Assembly: GCA_032209605.1 (NCBI GenBank)
Contig: JASFXZ010000016.1
Location: forward strand, 8,556,001-8,620,000
Length of the DNA: 64,000 nucleotides
Source: Mactromeris polynyma
Lineage: Eukaryota; Mollusca; Bivalvia; Venerida; Mactridae
Direction: 5' to 3'
The translations under genes and the position numbers were made by a program. The notes under the pieces were generated by a model that saw only the letters and a list, made by a program, of their open reading frames with translations, was not told the DNA's origin and ran no database searches. Shown here one piece after another: positions 1-12,500 of this stretch. Every line of letters starts with the position of its first letter. The stretch's first letter is position 1.

Positions 1-497
1 CTAGAAATATATTCCTGTTCTTGTGTTACTAATCAATAAGGTGACAAAACAGCGTTCAATGTTTATGTTACAACTTACAAAATCATATACATGTGATTAA
101 CGATTGTATACATTAAACAGAGGACAAAACAACAATACATATATATACTGTAGTCATTAATTTTAATTAACAATTTTAATATTTTTTTTATCAATTTAAA
201 ATATTTGGCATTGATTTTTTCAGTGCTAAATAAGCATCTCTAAATAGCGCATGCATTTTAACTCAATACATTCATTTATGACATCAAAACATGACAACTT
301 TATTACACTCCTTATAAATTAGAAATAGGAGAATTTAGTAATGTTAATATTTTATATGACATTGATACTATTAATTTAACATCTAGTTTCAAAATAATTA
401 TCATGCATATCAATTCCTTATAGATTACGAGCGATCCGTTGCAGTCAGTAATCTTAAGTGATTCTGTGATAGGATGCTAATGCGTGGTCGACTATGA
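1..497. other. non-coding left flank
   Basis: AT-rich sequence with stops in all frames. I see no coding region, RNA gene or clear repeat. It is either an intron of the gene whose possible last exon follows, or intergenic. Confidence 0.5.
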
Positions 498-755
498 GGG
501 CCTTTGATATCCTGGCCTCATACCAGATGTGACAAAGACAGCTTAGAGGTGTCAGCAATGTGTAGGATTCGCCCAAACCATTTATTTTGGCCACTAGTCG
601 AAGATTATTTGTGGTACAGCAATGAAAAAATAATCGCACTTCTTGACAACGAACCGGAAATTGTCACTAAGCGACATCGCCTGATTGATGACAGTATGCG
701 AAAGTCCATCCTCGAGAAGATGGGAAAAGATGAAAAGGGAAAGAAGGCGTACTGA
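498..755 (+). CDS. possible terminal exon of an unidentified upstream gene
   Basis: An open frame runs from 498 to a TGA at 753-755. Its last 60 or so codons look protein-like: mixed codon use, a Trp/Tyr-containing stretch (VEDYLWYSNEKIIALL) and a charged tail ending KDEKGKKAY. There is no convincing ATG context. Several AG dinucleotides (near 526, 541, 555 and 565) could be the acceptor, so the left border is uncertain. AT-rich sequence with AATAAA-like words near 1064 follows, as expected of a 3' UTR. I do not recognise the family. It could also be a decayed retrocopy. It is on the same strand as HYDIN and ends about 5 kb before it. Confidence 0.35.
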   Translation, partial: GPLISWPHTRCDKDSLEVSAMCRIRPNHLFWPLVEDYLWYSNEKIIALLDNEPEIVTKRHRLIDDSMRKSILEKMGKDEKGKKAY

Positions 756-1615
756 ATGTTATATAGCGATTGTTGAATTGTTAATTAGTTATTTGTTTGC
801 GGTTTTATTAATTTTTATCATTGTACTAGACAAGGTTGTGTTTATAAAAACACTGCAGCAAATTAAAAATCAGTTAAATGTCATTGTGTTTTTTGTAATT
901 TACGCTGTATAAATGAAATGGTGTTAAATGGCAGAATGTTATGAACCGCTCATGAAATATAATGTTTGTGTATTGGTGCTAGATGGAAACCCCAAATATT
1001 ATCAAATTGTTTATATTAGACAGAAATATTAGTATACAATTTTGGTTTTAATTGGCATTTGCAATAAAAATTATAAATATGAACTATCATCAAGTTACAA
1101 AAATAAACCAGTTTAATAAAATGAATTTGTTGAATGGAAGTGTATGTGTCAGTTGTCATTACCACAACAGGTGCCGTCATTACCGCAAATGCCAGTCATT
1201 ACCGAAACACGGACATATGTCCATGCTGAAACAGCATATATTTCTATATTCTGAAACGAAAACTGTTTCAAACATTTTAAAGTACCATGTTTTAAATAAT
1301 AAAATACAGTAATGAATGAAGGAATTTAATTTATTTAGCTAAACATTAATTTCAGACTGTTTTCATACAGCATTATGTTTTTTTTCCAGATCCTTGTCAC
1401 TTCGATAACTATTAAAACACGTTAATGACATTATTTGACATTTTGGCTACTGTATACACCAAATAATGTTACATTGGATTATTAACACGAAAAAGAACTA
1501 AGTTATTATTATTATATTTAGGAATTTTGCTTACTTTTAAATGTGTTGCGGTAATGACCTTTTGTCCGCCAATCATACATTTTCGAAGTGCATTTTAGCA
1601 TAAAGGGTCAATATT
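756..1615. other. possible 3' UTR and intergenic sequence
   Basis: AT-rich and without convincing coding content. AATAAA words occur near 1064, 1115 and 1299, possible polyadenylation signals for the exon ending at 755. A short direct repeat containing GTCATTACC(G/A) lies at about 1155-1205. Confidence 0.4.
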
Positions 1616-3690
1616 AAGCCAATAGTAGGACTTGTACCAGTTAGTTCATAGAGAATTGAGCCAATAGTAGGACTTGTACCAGATAGTGCATAGAGAATTT
1701 AGGCAATAGTAGGACTGGTACCAGACAGTGCAAAGAGAAGTGAGCCAATAGTAGGACTGGTACCAGATAGGGCATAGAGAAATTAGGCAATAGTAGGACT
1801 GGTACCAGACAGTGCATAGAGAATTGAGCCAATAGCTAGGCCTGGTACCAGATAGGGCATAGAGAATTGAGCCAATAGTAGGACTGGTACCAGATAGTGC
1901 ATATATAGAGAATTGAGCCAATAGTAGGACTGGTACCAGACAGTGCAAAGAGAATTGAGCCAATAGTAGGACTGGTACCAGATAGGGCATAGACACTTGA
2001 GCCAATAGTAGGACTTATACCAGATAGGGCATAGAGAATTGAGCTAATAGTAGGACTGGTACCAGATATTGCATAGAGAATTGAGCCAATAGTAGGACTA
2101 GTACCAGATAGTGCATATATAGAGAATTGAGCCAATAGTAGGACTGGTACCAGACAGTTCATACTCATAGAGAATTTAGGCAATAGTAGGACTGGTACCA
2201 GATAGGGCATAGAGAATTGAGCCAATAGTAGGACTGGTACCAGATAGTTCATAGAGAATTTAGGCAATAGTAGGACTTGTACCAGATATGGCATAGACAA
2301 TTGAGCCAATAGTAGGACTTATACCAGATAGGGCATAGAGAATTGAGCTAATAGTAGGACTGGTACCAGATAGTGCATAGAGAATTGAGCCAATAGTAGG
2401 ACTGGTACCAGACTGTTCATACTCATAAATAATTGAGCCAATAGTAGGACTGGTACCAGATAGGGCATAGAGAATTGAGCCAATAGTAGGACTGGTACCA
2501 GATAGGGCATAGAGAATTTAATCAATAGTAGGACTGGTACCAGATAGGGCATAGAGAATTGAGCCAATAGTAGGACTGGTACCAGATAGTCATAGAGAAT
2601 TGAGCCAATAGTAGGACTAGTACCAGATAGTGCATACTAGTATATAGAGAATTGAGCCAATAGTAGGACTGGTACCAGACAGTTCATACTCATAGAGAAT
2701 TTAGGCAATAGTAGGACTGGTACCAGATAGTTCATAGAGAATTTAGGCAATAGTAGGACTTGTACCAGATAGGGCATAGACAATTGAGCCAATAGTAGGA
2801 CTTATACCAGATAGGGCATAGAGAATTGAGCCAATAGTAGGACTGGTACCAGATAGTTCATAGAGAATTTAGGCAATAGTAGGACTTGTACCAGATAGGG
2901 CATAGACAATTGAGCCAATAGTAGGACTTATACCAGATAGGGCATAGAGAATTGAGCTAATAGTAGGACTGGTACCAGATAGTGCATAGAGAATTGAGCC
3001 AATAGTAGGACTGGTACCAGATAGTGCATATAAAGAGAATTGAGCCAATAGTAGGACTGGTACCAGACTGTTCATACTCATAAATAATTTAGCCAATAGT
3101 AGGACTGGTACCAGATAGGGCATAGAGAATTGAGCCAATAGTAGGACTGGTACCAGATAGGGCATAGAGAATTTAATCAATAGTAGGACTGGTACCAGAT
3201 AGGGCATAGAGAATTGAGCCAATAGTAGGACTGGTACAATATAGTGCATAGAGAATTTAGCCAATAGTAGGACTGGTACCAGATAGGGCATAACTAATTT
3301 AGCCAATAGTAGGTCTGGTACCAGATAGGGCATAGATAATTGAGCCAATAGTAGGACTGGTACCAGGGCCGTAAATTACATGGAGGCATGTAGGCAGTTG
3401 CCTCCTATTGCGGGCTGAAAAAAAAATCATTTTTTGTCTAAAAAGGGTCCAAAAATTGTTTCGTCTCGCTCCGCTCGGCGGGGTGCCTCCCCGTCCAGGG
3501 GAGGCAATTTACGGCCCTGGGTACAATATAGTGCATAGAGAATTTAGCCAATAGTAGGACTGGTACCAGATAGGGCATAAATAATTTAGCCAATAGTATG
3601 ACTTATACCAGATAGGGCATAGAGAATTGAGCCACTAGTAGGACTTATACCAGAAATGGCATAGAGAATTGAGCTAGAAACAGTGTTGTT
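1616..3690. repeat. 42-bp tandem satellite array, about 45 units
   Basis: The unit is GAGCCAATAGTAGGACTGGT followed by ACCAGATAGTGCATAGAGAATT, 42 bp in total. Units vary by point changes and small indels (GGGCATAG against GTGCATAG, TTTAGGC against TTGAGCC, TTCATACTCATAG length variants). A higher-order pattern of variant units recurs near 2244, 2728 and 2856, so the array grew by block duplication. Because 42 bp is 14 codons, the minus strand carries artefactual open frames with a 14-residue period (AQFSMPYLVPVLLL). The array is split by a small transposon at 3364-3519. Confidence 0.95.
3364..3519. mobile_element. 156-bp MITE inside the satellite array
   Basis: The left end CAGGGCCGTAAATT and the right end AATTTACGGCCCTG are exact inverted repeats of 14 bp, with further imperfect pairing (GGAGGC / GCCTCC). 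A 5-bp target duplication GGTAC lies at 3359-3363 and 3520-3524. A satellite unit at about 3228-3255 carries the uninterrupted target (GGTACAATATAGTGC), acting as an internal empty site. There is no coding capacity. The superfamily is uncertain; a CAGGG terminus with 5-bp duplication would suit an atypical hAT-like group. Confidence 0.85.
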
Positions 3691-5940
3691 CATGCAACAG
3701 TTGTAAATATTCTTTTAATATTGTATGCTCATAGACTGTAAAGCATTGAGAAATAAACTTAAATAGCTCTATACATGTATATATACTAATAGAGGAAAAT
3801 TATAATCAATCACCACTATCATTAATTCATGACAAACACAAACCTTTCTCACAAGCCTACATCCAATTTCAGTTCTCCGTTAACGCCGGTAGGTGTTTAC
3901 ATCACGTGACTGATAAGTCATGTGACAAATTAGAACATCCAACGCAAGCAAGCTTGAGCACAATTACTGAAACGTCACTGGAAATGGGGTGTAAAATGTT
4001 TACTCTACGCCTATCTACTCAAACTCCATGCACCGGATAAATAGAGTAATCTCTACGATATCTGCAGGTTATTTGCGTAGCCTAGATTACCTTCCCCATA
4101 TGTCTTATGTGCTGAGAACGCTGGGTACCAGACTAGTTATTTGTTACCTAAAATTTTATATTATTAACGTTTAAATATTACATTTTACTATATAGGTATA
4201 TAGGTCCGTGATTTTGCTCGCAAAATGAGGCTGGCTAAATGTAGCAAAAACGTCGATGAAGGGAGAAAAATGTATATTTTTTTAGCAAGTGCCTAATATG
4301 CGTAATGTAGAAAAATGGTGCGATTATTGGGCTAAATGCTGCGATTAAAGGGCAAAATGTTGCAATGTAAGGGTAAAAAACATTAACATGTACTTGATAT
4401 ATTAACGGACATATAATTTATATGTCAGTGATATATGTAATCAATGAATAAGAGCTCTATCTATCACTGAACTCCGCCTGTCAGTATAGCATATATAATA
4501 TATTTTCAGGTTGTCAGGGAATCTTTTGACGATCTTTGTTTCATACACGTAAGTGTTTATTATAAGATGGAACTGCACCAAACAGATATACCACACATGT
4601 TCGCATTGGTGTCTTGACACAGGACCAAAGACTTCGTAAAGGTGTTGAAGGTAGATACATGTTTTTCCATGCTACTATATATGACGAGGCACAAGTCACC
4701 ATAAGGAATGTGCGGTTTGTAATTGGCCTACAACTAAAATGGTACAAAAGTATTACACACTACAGGGAACGACGTTTCAGCTCTGGCTGCGGTATATAGC
4801 GAGGGAGACTTGACAGCTATTGGAATGCAGAAATGCTTCAACCACAAGCTATCAGTAGATGCAGTGCTATTTAAGTTAGTGATGGTGAAGTGTGATATTG
4901 ACTGTGTATGTACATATGAAACTGTGATGTAAATATTTAAAAATGTGTTTGATATTTATTGATTATGTATTTGTTATTGCATTGAAATATCATACACATG
5001 TTACTTGAGTTTGTGTTAAATTTGTTCATGCGCGTAGGAGCTAAGGCCGCAATATTCTGGCCGTAACGGCAATGGGGCTGCGGACATTTTATGACCCCTA
5101 CTTCTCATTTGTATAGATCTTAAACTAGTCAAAACCAGTCACACATTTTATGGGCATTCAGCCAAGATATTTAATATGCATGACAAAGTGTTATCATCGC
5201 TACCGGACAGGGACCGTCGCTATTACACTGACTGCTATCTAGGGTGTGAAAACAGTCTGCGGATTAATGAAGGCATGAAAGGAAGCATACTAACCAAGTG
5301 ACAAGTATATTTATATTGGCATTGGTTTGAATCATAAAGGGCGATAATTTCATTTACTCACAAAAAGTAACTATTTTAACAGTGCACACAGATACAAATT
5401 AAATACATATTCTGAATCTTCATTATGAAAGTAGACTTTCAAATGGATGTTCCAAATTATATCCCTAACAGTCCCGTGTCTTTTTACAAATTTACACATT
5501 ATGTATGAATAAATGTAATAATTTTTAAACAAATTTTCGGGCAATATCATTTTAGAAGTGATGAATTTTGCGCCTGTCAAAGGTGATTTCCCAAAAATTC
5601 TCATTGTGAGGGGATAACCCTCCCTCACCCACCCCATCCGCGGCCCTATGCTCAATACCTTCCTACGCGCCTGCTTTATATTGTTTAATTGTTTGTTTGG
5701 TATAAACATGCCCAGCAAAATGTATATAGGTGGGTATGTAATTATTTTCTTACTTATTACTTGCAATTTTCTACTATAAATACACTGCCAAAATATTAGA
5801 TATGTTTACACTGTTCATAATTGTTCGCGAAATACAGGAAAAGGTAATTTTGAAAAAGTCGGTAAAAGTTGACCAGAAGGAACCGGAGACCGGATGGGAC
5901 CGGCATATAATATATACCGGCCATTATACCCACATTCATT
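3691..5940. other. intergenic region, no gene recognised
   Basis: Mostly AT-rich. Two neighbouring E-box words form an imperfect palindrome at about 3901-3925 (ATCACGTGAC ... GTCATGTGAC). The stretch at 4200-4390 has repeated TGCGAT / GGGCAAAATG words. The stretch at 4500-4860 has short open frames on both strands with no recognisable product. A GC-richer patch at about 5570-5670 is probably a fragment of an old repeat. No RNA gene is seen. Confidence 0.4.
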
Positions 5941-6081
5941 AACCAATCAACTACGCTGTAACATATACAGGATTGTTATGGTTACAGCGCCAAGATGGCG
6001 ACTGAAAACATTGCAGCTTACTAGACTTTTACCAATTAAGGGATAGAGCCAGGAATATATAAGTTAACAACTACACAACTA
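5941..6081 (+). promoter_or_regulatory. HYDIN: candidate HYDIN promoter and first non-coding exon
   Basis: A CCAAT box lies at 5943-5947. At 5980-5985 GGTTAC reads GTAACC on the other strand, which fits the GTNRCC half of the RFX X-box used by ciliary genes; the second half-site is poor. At 5991-6002 CAAGATGGCGAC is close to the YY1 consensus that commonly sits just downstream of transcription starts. A donor-like CTAG|GTAGAT at 6081 could join the acceptor at 6527. This is inferred from motifs only. Confidence 0.35.
5995..6024 (+). other. possible upstream ORF in the HYDIN leader
   Basis: ATG in the YY1-like motif opens nine codons (MATENIAAY) and ends at TAG 6022-6024. It would be a short uORF if transcription starts upstream of 5995. 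There is no support beyond position. Confidence 0.2.
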
Positions 6082-6548
6082 GGTAGATATTTACATTTTT
6101 ATTAAAACAAGAACGAGACGCTTGATTCAAGTCCGTGTTTCCAGATTTAAGCGATTTACTCTCCATTAGCGTTGCCCGGTTGCACCGAATTTTACTGGAA
6201 ACTATATGGTGATTGTAATTTACGTTTTGTTGGCTAATACGACATGTAAATGTTTCGTAGTTGGAACTATTTGTTTATAACCATTTTTTGCTTAAATCTT
6301 CTTTTTGATGCCTCATTTATTGTTTTAGATTTTTGGCCTGTATTTTGTCAATATCACTATCAGTAGTTGTGCAATACCATGATAAATTGGGACGAGTAAG
6401 GACAAATATAAATGCATTATAGACCGTTTATAATGAAAATGTTAGGTGATACAATAGATATGTACATAGATATGTACTGTATACATGTTACATTCATGAA
6501 TGTTTATATATCTTGCTAACATTTCAGTAGTCATCGGAGTTTGCAAAA

Positions 6549-6598
6549 ATGTCCGCAAACAGGCGCCGCTTGCATACTGCAAGTAGCAAAATGTCAGC
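6549..6598 (+). CDS. HYDIN: HYDIN exon 1 (initiator exon)
   Basis: ATG 6549 begins MSANRRRLHTASSKMSA, a basic, Ser-rich N-terminus. The acceptor upstream is ATTTCAG at 6527 and the donor is GTAGGT at 6599. It ends two bases into a codon, which the first base of exon 2 completes exactly. The N-terminus is not conserved with human, so the call rests on phase and splice sites. Confidence 0.7.
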
Positions 6599-9500
6599 GT
6601 AGGTGTATCTGCATGATTTTTGTGTTATAAATGTATTTACCTAAGCATTAGTTGATTTCATGTTGCTGGAAATGTCCATCTTACTAAAGTTTATATATTT
6701 ATAAATGGAATATATTGTAAATGTCCAAGTCCTTGTAATGGGTTGGATATAATGTGCCAGATAGATTAACAAACAAGATGTTTACCTGGGCGTTTTGGGA
6801 AGCATGTCCATTTAATTTGGAATATTTGTGAAATTTTTCAAAATTGAACAGATTTATATCATTTAAAACATACAACACACATTTTGGTATTTATTTTAGT
6901 GAAAATTGACTGTTGTTTATAAATGCAAAAGTCTCCATTTTGGCTATTTTTTCGAACATATTTTATTTGAATTTTTTTGGAATGACTTTTGGGATAATTC
7001 TGCATGTAATTGGGAAAACAATACCTTTTATATTTGGGAAATATCACTGAATAATGACAATAAAAGTTATTGTAAAACCTTCTAATGTAGTGAAAGTTGG
7101 ACACTTCCATTCATTTTCAGGCAGTGCTTCAAGTTAAAGTTATCATTTTCATTTTAATGTTTAACTAGTTCATTTATCCTTGTTTTTGCACCATTTTAGT
7201 ATGTGCATTCTTTATAAATAGGGATGTAGCGTTTGGGTGCCTAAACTATCAAGAGTAAGCAAGTGGCATCATTGCTACTTGAAATTGAAATAAGTTCAGG
7301 ATACTAAAAATATTGCTTGGAGCACTGCTTATATAAGGCCCTTATTGCTAGATTGTAATTTGTAGCTTTAAATTATGTATTCAGCTAGTCCAGGCATTAT
7401 GGAGTTGTATTCATGTCATGATGAGAATTATAGAATTTCACGTCTTTCACTTTATACATTAAATGATTGTTTGTTTACTAATTATCATTGGAAATTCTTT
7501 TTTTTTAATAAATAAGCACAAGCAAAATATGGAATATATATTAATTATAAACAACACAAAAATATAAGCATGTGCACTATTTCCAGCTGTTCTTACATTC
7601 ATTCAAGTTCTGTAATGTTTCGAGGTAATTGTATCCTTCATATACTTGAATACCATTAAGCATCAATTTTGGATATTATGCGGATTGGTGTTGTACCATT
7701 TTGTCAGGGCTGTTCAGTTATTGTAACAGTGACTGGATTTATTCTGTTATAAAGCATGCCTTCTATACGATTTTATACTCTAACTGCATGAATGTGCTTT
7801 CAAGAGTTTTATGTTGTAGCTACAAAGTAGAAACTGGGCATACATTTAGTGTCTAGATGCAAGGAATGGTTTACTTTCCCAGTATAGAGCTGGGAAAGGA
7901 AAATAGTTATTGCTTGTACTGTAGTGTTGTACACAATTAAATTGTGCATGCTAGGCTTATTGTCTGTTGTCAATTTAAACACAAGTATTTTGATAATGAT
8001 TTAAAAATGTATTAACACCCATTGACAAATATTGACCTGAAATGCGGAGCTTCTCGAGGTTTAATTTGGGAAATGGGTCCCTGGCCAAATTTGGATTTTT
8101 TTTCTTGGTAATTTAGGGACATGTATCTGCAACTATTTGCAATTGATGAATTGAACCTTCATCTTTCTAGTTTTACTGTCTGTCAAGATCTTGTAGATGA
8201 TTTAATGAAATGGTAAATGAAGATCTGGACTGCAGGTTATTGTCTGTTGATTTACTGATAATCGATCAGTTTTGTCAGGGAAGTTTTACTAGATATTAGG
8301 AAAAATGGACCCTATTTTGGATTGGGAATATACAACTGAAATTCAGGCCAGTGATACAGCAAGAAAATGTCCTGTAATGATATTGCATACATCTTTGTTT
8401 TTGATTTAAAGCTATTTGTGTATATTTTCAATGTATAGAAAACTAAATCACAACGCCATTATTCCACTGCTATGTAATATTATCAAACATTTGTAAACAT
8501 TCATTATTGAGGGGTCACTTTTTGTTTGTTTCTTGGATGATAAACAATACCAATTATTTAATGTACTCCAGATTCTTTGTTAATTAGTCATAATAATTGA
8601 TGAACAAGTATGTATTTCCAGGTCCCATACTATCAATATTAATATAGTCTCCAATAATAATCACTTTCATTGAGTGATACAAATTTATTTATTGCTCTTA
8701 TTTATGTAATATATTTGTAATTATTTTTGTTTTAATTTAGATTTTTTGCTATCATTATATGAAATTCATTGTCTCTAAGAATTAATGTATTTGGTTGTAT
8801 GTCACTCATTTGCTGTTTATCTTCATTACCAATAAACAAATCTTGACAATAATTGAACAGAAATTTAGTTCCTTGCTCTTCACTATCTTCACTGATTTTT
8901 TCAGAAGCAGTATGCCGTTGGGTCCATTTGGAGAGGTTGTAGGTACAACCGGGACCTTAGAGGCCCTTGGTATTGATGGCAATGCATATAAAAGTAAAGT
9001 TATTGCTCCCCGCAACCCAAAACTACTTAAACAAGGGGAAGATGAAGGTTTTAAGGTAAGAAATGACAGTATTAAGTTGAATTTAATTTTTTTATTCGTC
9101 ATCCTTTTGATTCTTATAGGGTTCAAGTTTTGACTTGTTGTAGCATCAGAACAAAAAATTCTAATGAGTTATCATTGCCTTTCGATTATTTTGCTATTCT
9201 TATAATGTCCATAGAAGTTCACCCAACCACAACTGAAACATTGTGAGAGTATTAATATTTCTTCTCATCTCTCGCTACCAGAATTAGAACATTAATTAAA
9301 ATATCTTTACATAAAATGTTTGTACATGTATGTTTTAGATGACACCCAGCAAGTACATGTTTGACATGAACATGAATACAGAACAAAAACTTGCAAACAC
9401 ACACAGTATGAACATTCCTAGGAAGATCGAGTTACTGGATATGGCTGATACAAGTTTACAGAAGGTAATTACCTTGTGCTTTGTCTCAGTGCTTTCTGAT

Positions 9501-12500
9501 TAAATGTCTGATTTCATTGCTACTCATTCTAATTTCCAAACCTTTCCATTAATCTTTGATTTACTAACACTGTTTATGTATTTCATGGTGTTTCTAAGAG
9601 TTATTATTGGTAATTGGTTTGTTCAGTGCAGCTTTTTCATAGATGTGGGAAAATATATTTTGGATATTCAAGACATTTTGTTTTGTTGAGTGTTTTGCAT
9701 CACTATGAAATAGCTGCTGGCAAATTTCTCTTAAAATCTTTTATCTGTGAACATTAATTTATCTTTTTGAGTGTGATAATCTCTTATGACACTGTATTCT
9801 GTAGCAATACACATTTGAAAGACCTGCATTTTACAGAGAGGTAAGTGAACGGTGGCATGCACTCAATGTATATCCTTCCTGGATATTAGTTCATGTATTG
9901 AATTCCAGATATACTGGCAGAATACTCCACACAAACCTTAGCTATCAATATAATTGATTTGAGGTTGTATTTTCAATTATCAATAATGCAGTAGAAGTAA
10001 AATAATCTATTTCCCATTAAGGTATTGCAGAAGTTGCCCATTTTGTGAATACATGTGTGATACACACATTGTAATGTTACAAAACTATTATGGTATACAA
10101 GAGAAAACTTTATCTACAGTAGTTAAGACTGTTAAAGATTTTAAATAAATTTCTTCACTTGTGTGTGAGTCATAAGCTGACAATGTACCACCAGGACACC
10201 ATGCTATATATTTAGACTGAAGTATAGTCTGTTGTATGTTTTATCCCCATGTATGTTTGAAATGAATTAATTTATGCATGAAGCCTGCTGTTATGACTTT
10301 GTATGTTTATAATGTGTCACTGAAAATGCACACTACTGTTTCTGTTGTAATATTTTGATATAGTGTTAATTGACAGGCCATATGATATTTTTGCTGTACT
10401 ACAATACTGAAAATGGGTTCCCGGCAAGCTAAATAGTAAGATAACCATATGACAGCATACTGTATTGGGAAAATTATGTATGTCATACATTTATGAATGT
10501 TTCATCATTCTCAAATTTCAAATATTGTCAGACTAATATTTCCATCCAATTTTTTAACTTAAAGACTTAAGGGTACAAATATATCCTCAATCAATTGTTT
10601 TTCTCATATCTTTAAAAAATATACATTTTCAGGGTGAACCAGCTGAATCACTTTGTACTTTGGTAATGTGTATTAATTTTGGACTCCCTGTCTACTTGCT
10701 GTTGTTTGTTCAGAAATATTAGACATGTTAGATTTATTTTTAAATGTTGATGAAAAAAATAGACAATATACTGAGCTGATTGGAAATGAATTCCATAGAA
10801 AGCTCTGGATCTGTACTAATTAAAACTTGTTACTAAATATAAAATACCAATTGTTACAAATCTGTAGAGTTAGAGGTTGTGAAGGATTATTACATTCCTA
10901 TCAGTGTGATTTTTGTAGACACATCAACAATCTTCTCAAGGAATTGCAATACATTTAATACATACTTTCTGTAAAAAATATCAAAAAGTTTAGACCAGAG
11001 AAAAATTCTGTTCTTTGATACACAGGATTTGTTGAATCCACACTTAGACCTTTTTTCTTGTTACTCTTTTGATATTGTTGTATTTTTATTAAATTTTATG
11101 ATAATATAGTCATAACTTTGATCATTAGCTCTGCTGGCCAAAGGCTCTGTTGCATCCTTGAATGGACCTTCCTTAAGATTTTGACTTCCATAGGCACAAT
11201 ATAGCCAGTAGAGCATCTGGCCCACTTGGGCTCTTGTTTTAAAAACATACTATTTAATCCTATTAGTCCTAGTTTATTTTGGACCAAAATCATAGTAATG
11301 CATGTGAATATCTTCTATCAGTACTGTTATTTTTTATGGTATAATTACAAAAGGGTGTCTATGTACAGGAAATAGGTATTTTAGATTTTCTAGTTACGAA
11401 ATATAGCTCAGCTTACATCAATGTTTAATCATGCCTAGATTATTTACAGGGTTTTTTCCAGCTGTTTTTAGCTGTTATTCGGCTATATTCCCAATGCCAA
11501 AAAGTATATATTTTTTTCCCTATCTGAATGCAAAAAATCCCAATAAATCTGAAGAAAAAGTTTTGGTTCAATTTAGCCAAACAATGGACAACGTTAAATG
11601 GTTTCTCTCACAGGCAGTTGATATAAATAGCAATTGTATATTAATTAATACTTCATTCTTCCCTTTTATTCGTAATGTTTTGCTGTAATTGCTAGATTTT
11701 TCGGAATTTCTTAGATTAACGCAAAAAAAACAATTTGAAGGGTATGGGTCATCTTCCCAAAATAGCCAAATTAAACCCTGATTTAAGTCAGACATACAAG
11801 ATATACCAGTATGATGTGATTGCATGCAGCCTCCTATACCATGTGTGTATATTCCAATGACACATATCTACAGTCAGACTCCCTTTTTGTAAAAATATGA
11901 TGTACTGGGTATAGAGAGAATGATACAGTTATAATAGTTAGGGACTTCAAATAGATCAACTGTGTTGTACACACACAATATTGTTTTGAAAACATCCTTT
12001 TTTGCACTGTAATATTTATATTAAATGTTTTATTCATATATTTTTTTGTCTTTGTGTAAAGCTTAGTCTTTTTTAGACATTTATGCAATTTATTTTAATG
12101 CAATAATATGTAAAAATACTAATAACTTGTTTTTTAGTGATTCTGTAGACAGGACATACATTTGATTAAAATGAAGGGTTTGTTTTGTGAACCCTGCTGT
12201 TGCATTAAAATTGTAATTTAATGGAGAGCAAAAGTAGCATTATATATGTTTTGGGACTGTATGTATTTGAGATAAGTATTTTTGCTTAGGTATATCTACT
12301 GTTTCATGTTTTGTTTTTATATAATAGAATAAATAAACTCTCAGTTAAAATGGATTTAAATGAATGTTTTCTTCCTCTTTTCAGTTTTCTCAAGTGAACA
12401 TTGATGAACCAATGTTTCAACCTTTCCCATCTGAAATATTCTTTCAAAAGTTTGAGCCATTTGAGGTCTATGAAGTTCCTCTTGTACTCAGGAATAACGA

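Larger units (their letters stand above)
9465..12384 (+). other. HYDIN intron 3
   Basis: A 2.9-kb intron holding two candidate phase-0 microexons (9805-9840, 10633-10662), a dispersed-repeat fragment at 11100-11260 and a transposon-like element at 11447-11780. Otherwise AT-rich. Confidence 0.6.

Noticed and set aside
1641..3348. Long minus-strand open frames of 63-159 codons
   Set aside because: They repeat a 14-residue unit because the satellite period is 42 bp; no codon bias or domain.
1616..3690. CRISPR-like regular repeats
   Set aside because: Units are contiguous with no unique spacers, and the genome is eukaryotic.
4614..4799. 61-codon plus-strand open frame
   Set aside because: No conserved motif or splice context; overlaps an equally long minus-strand frame in non-coding sequence.
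5371..5766. 131-codon minus-strand open frame
   Set aside because: Composition is that of AT-rich non-coding DNA plus a repeat-like GC patch; no family resemblance.
8806..9126. 106-codon minus-strand open frame
   Set aside because: Antisense shadow of HYDIN exon 2 and its intron.
11450..11503. 54-nt phase-0 exon-like segment with AG and GT borders
   Set aside because: It lies wholly in the transposon-like element at 11447 and encodes an Ile/Phe-rich peptide; it shows that such windows can arise by chance.
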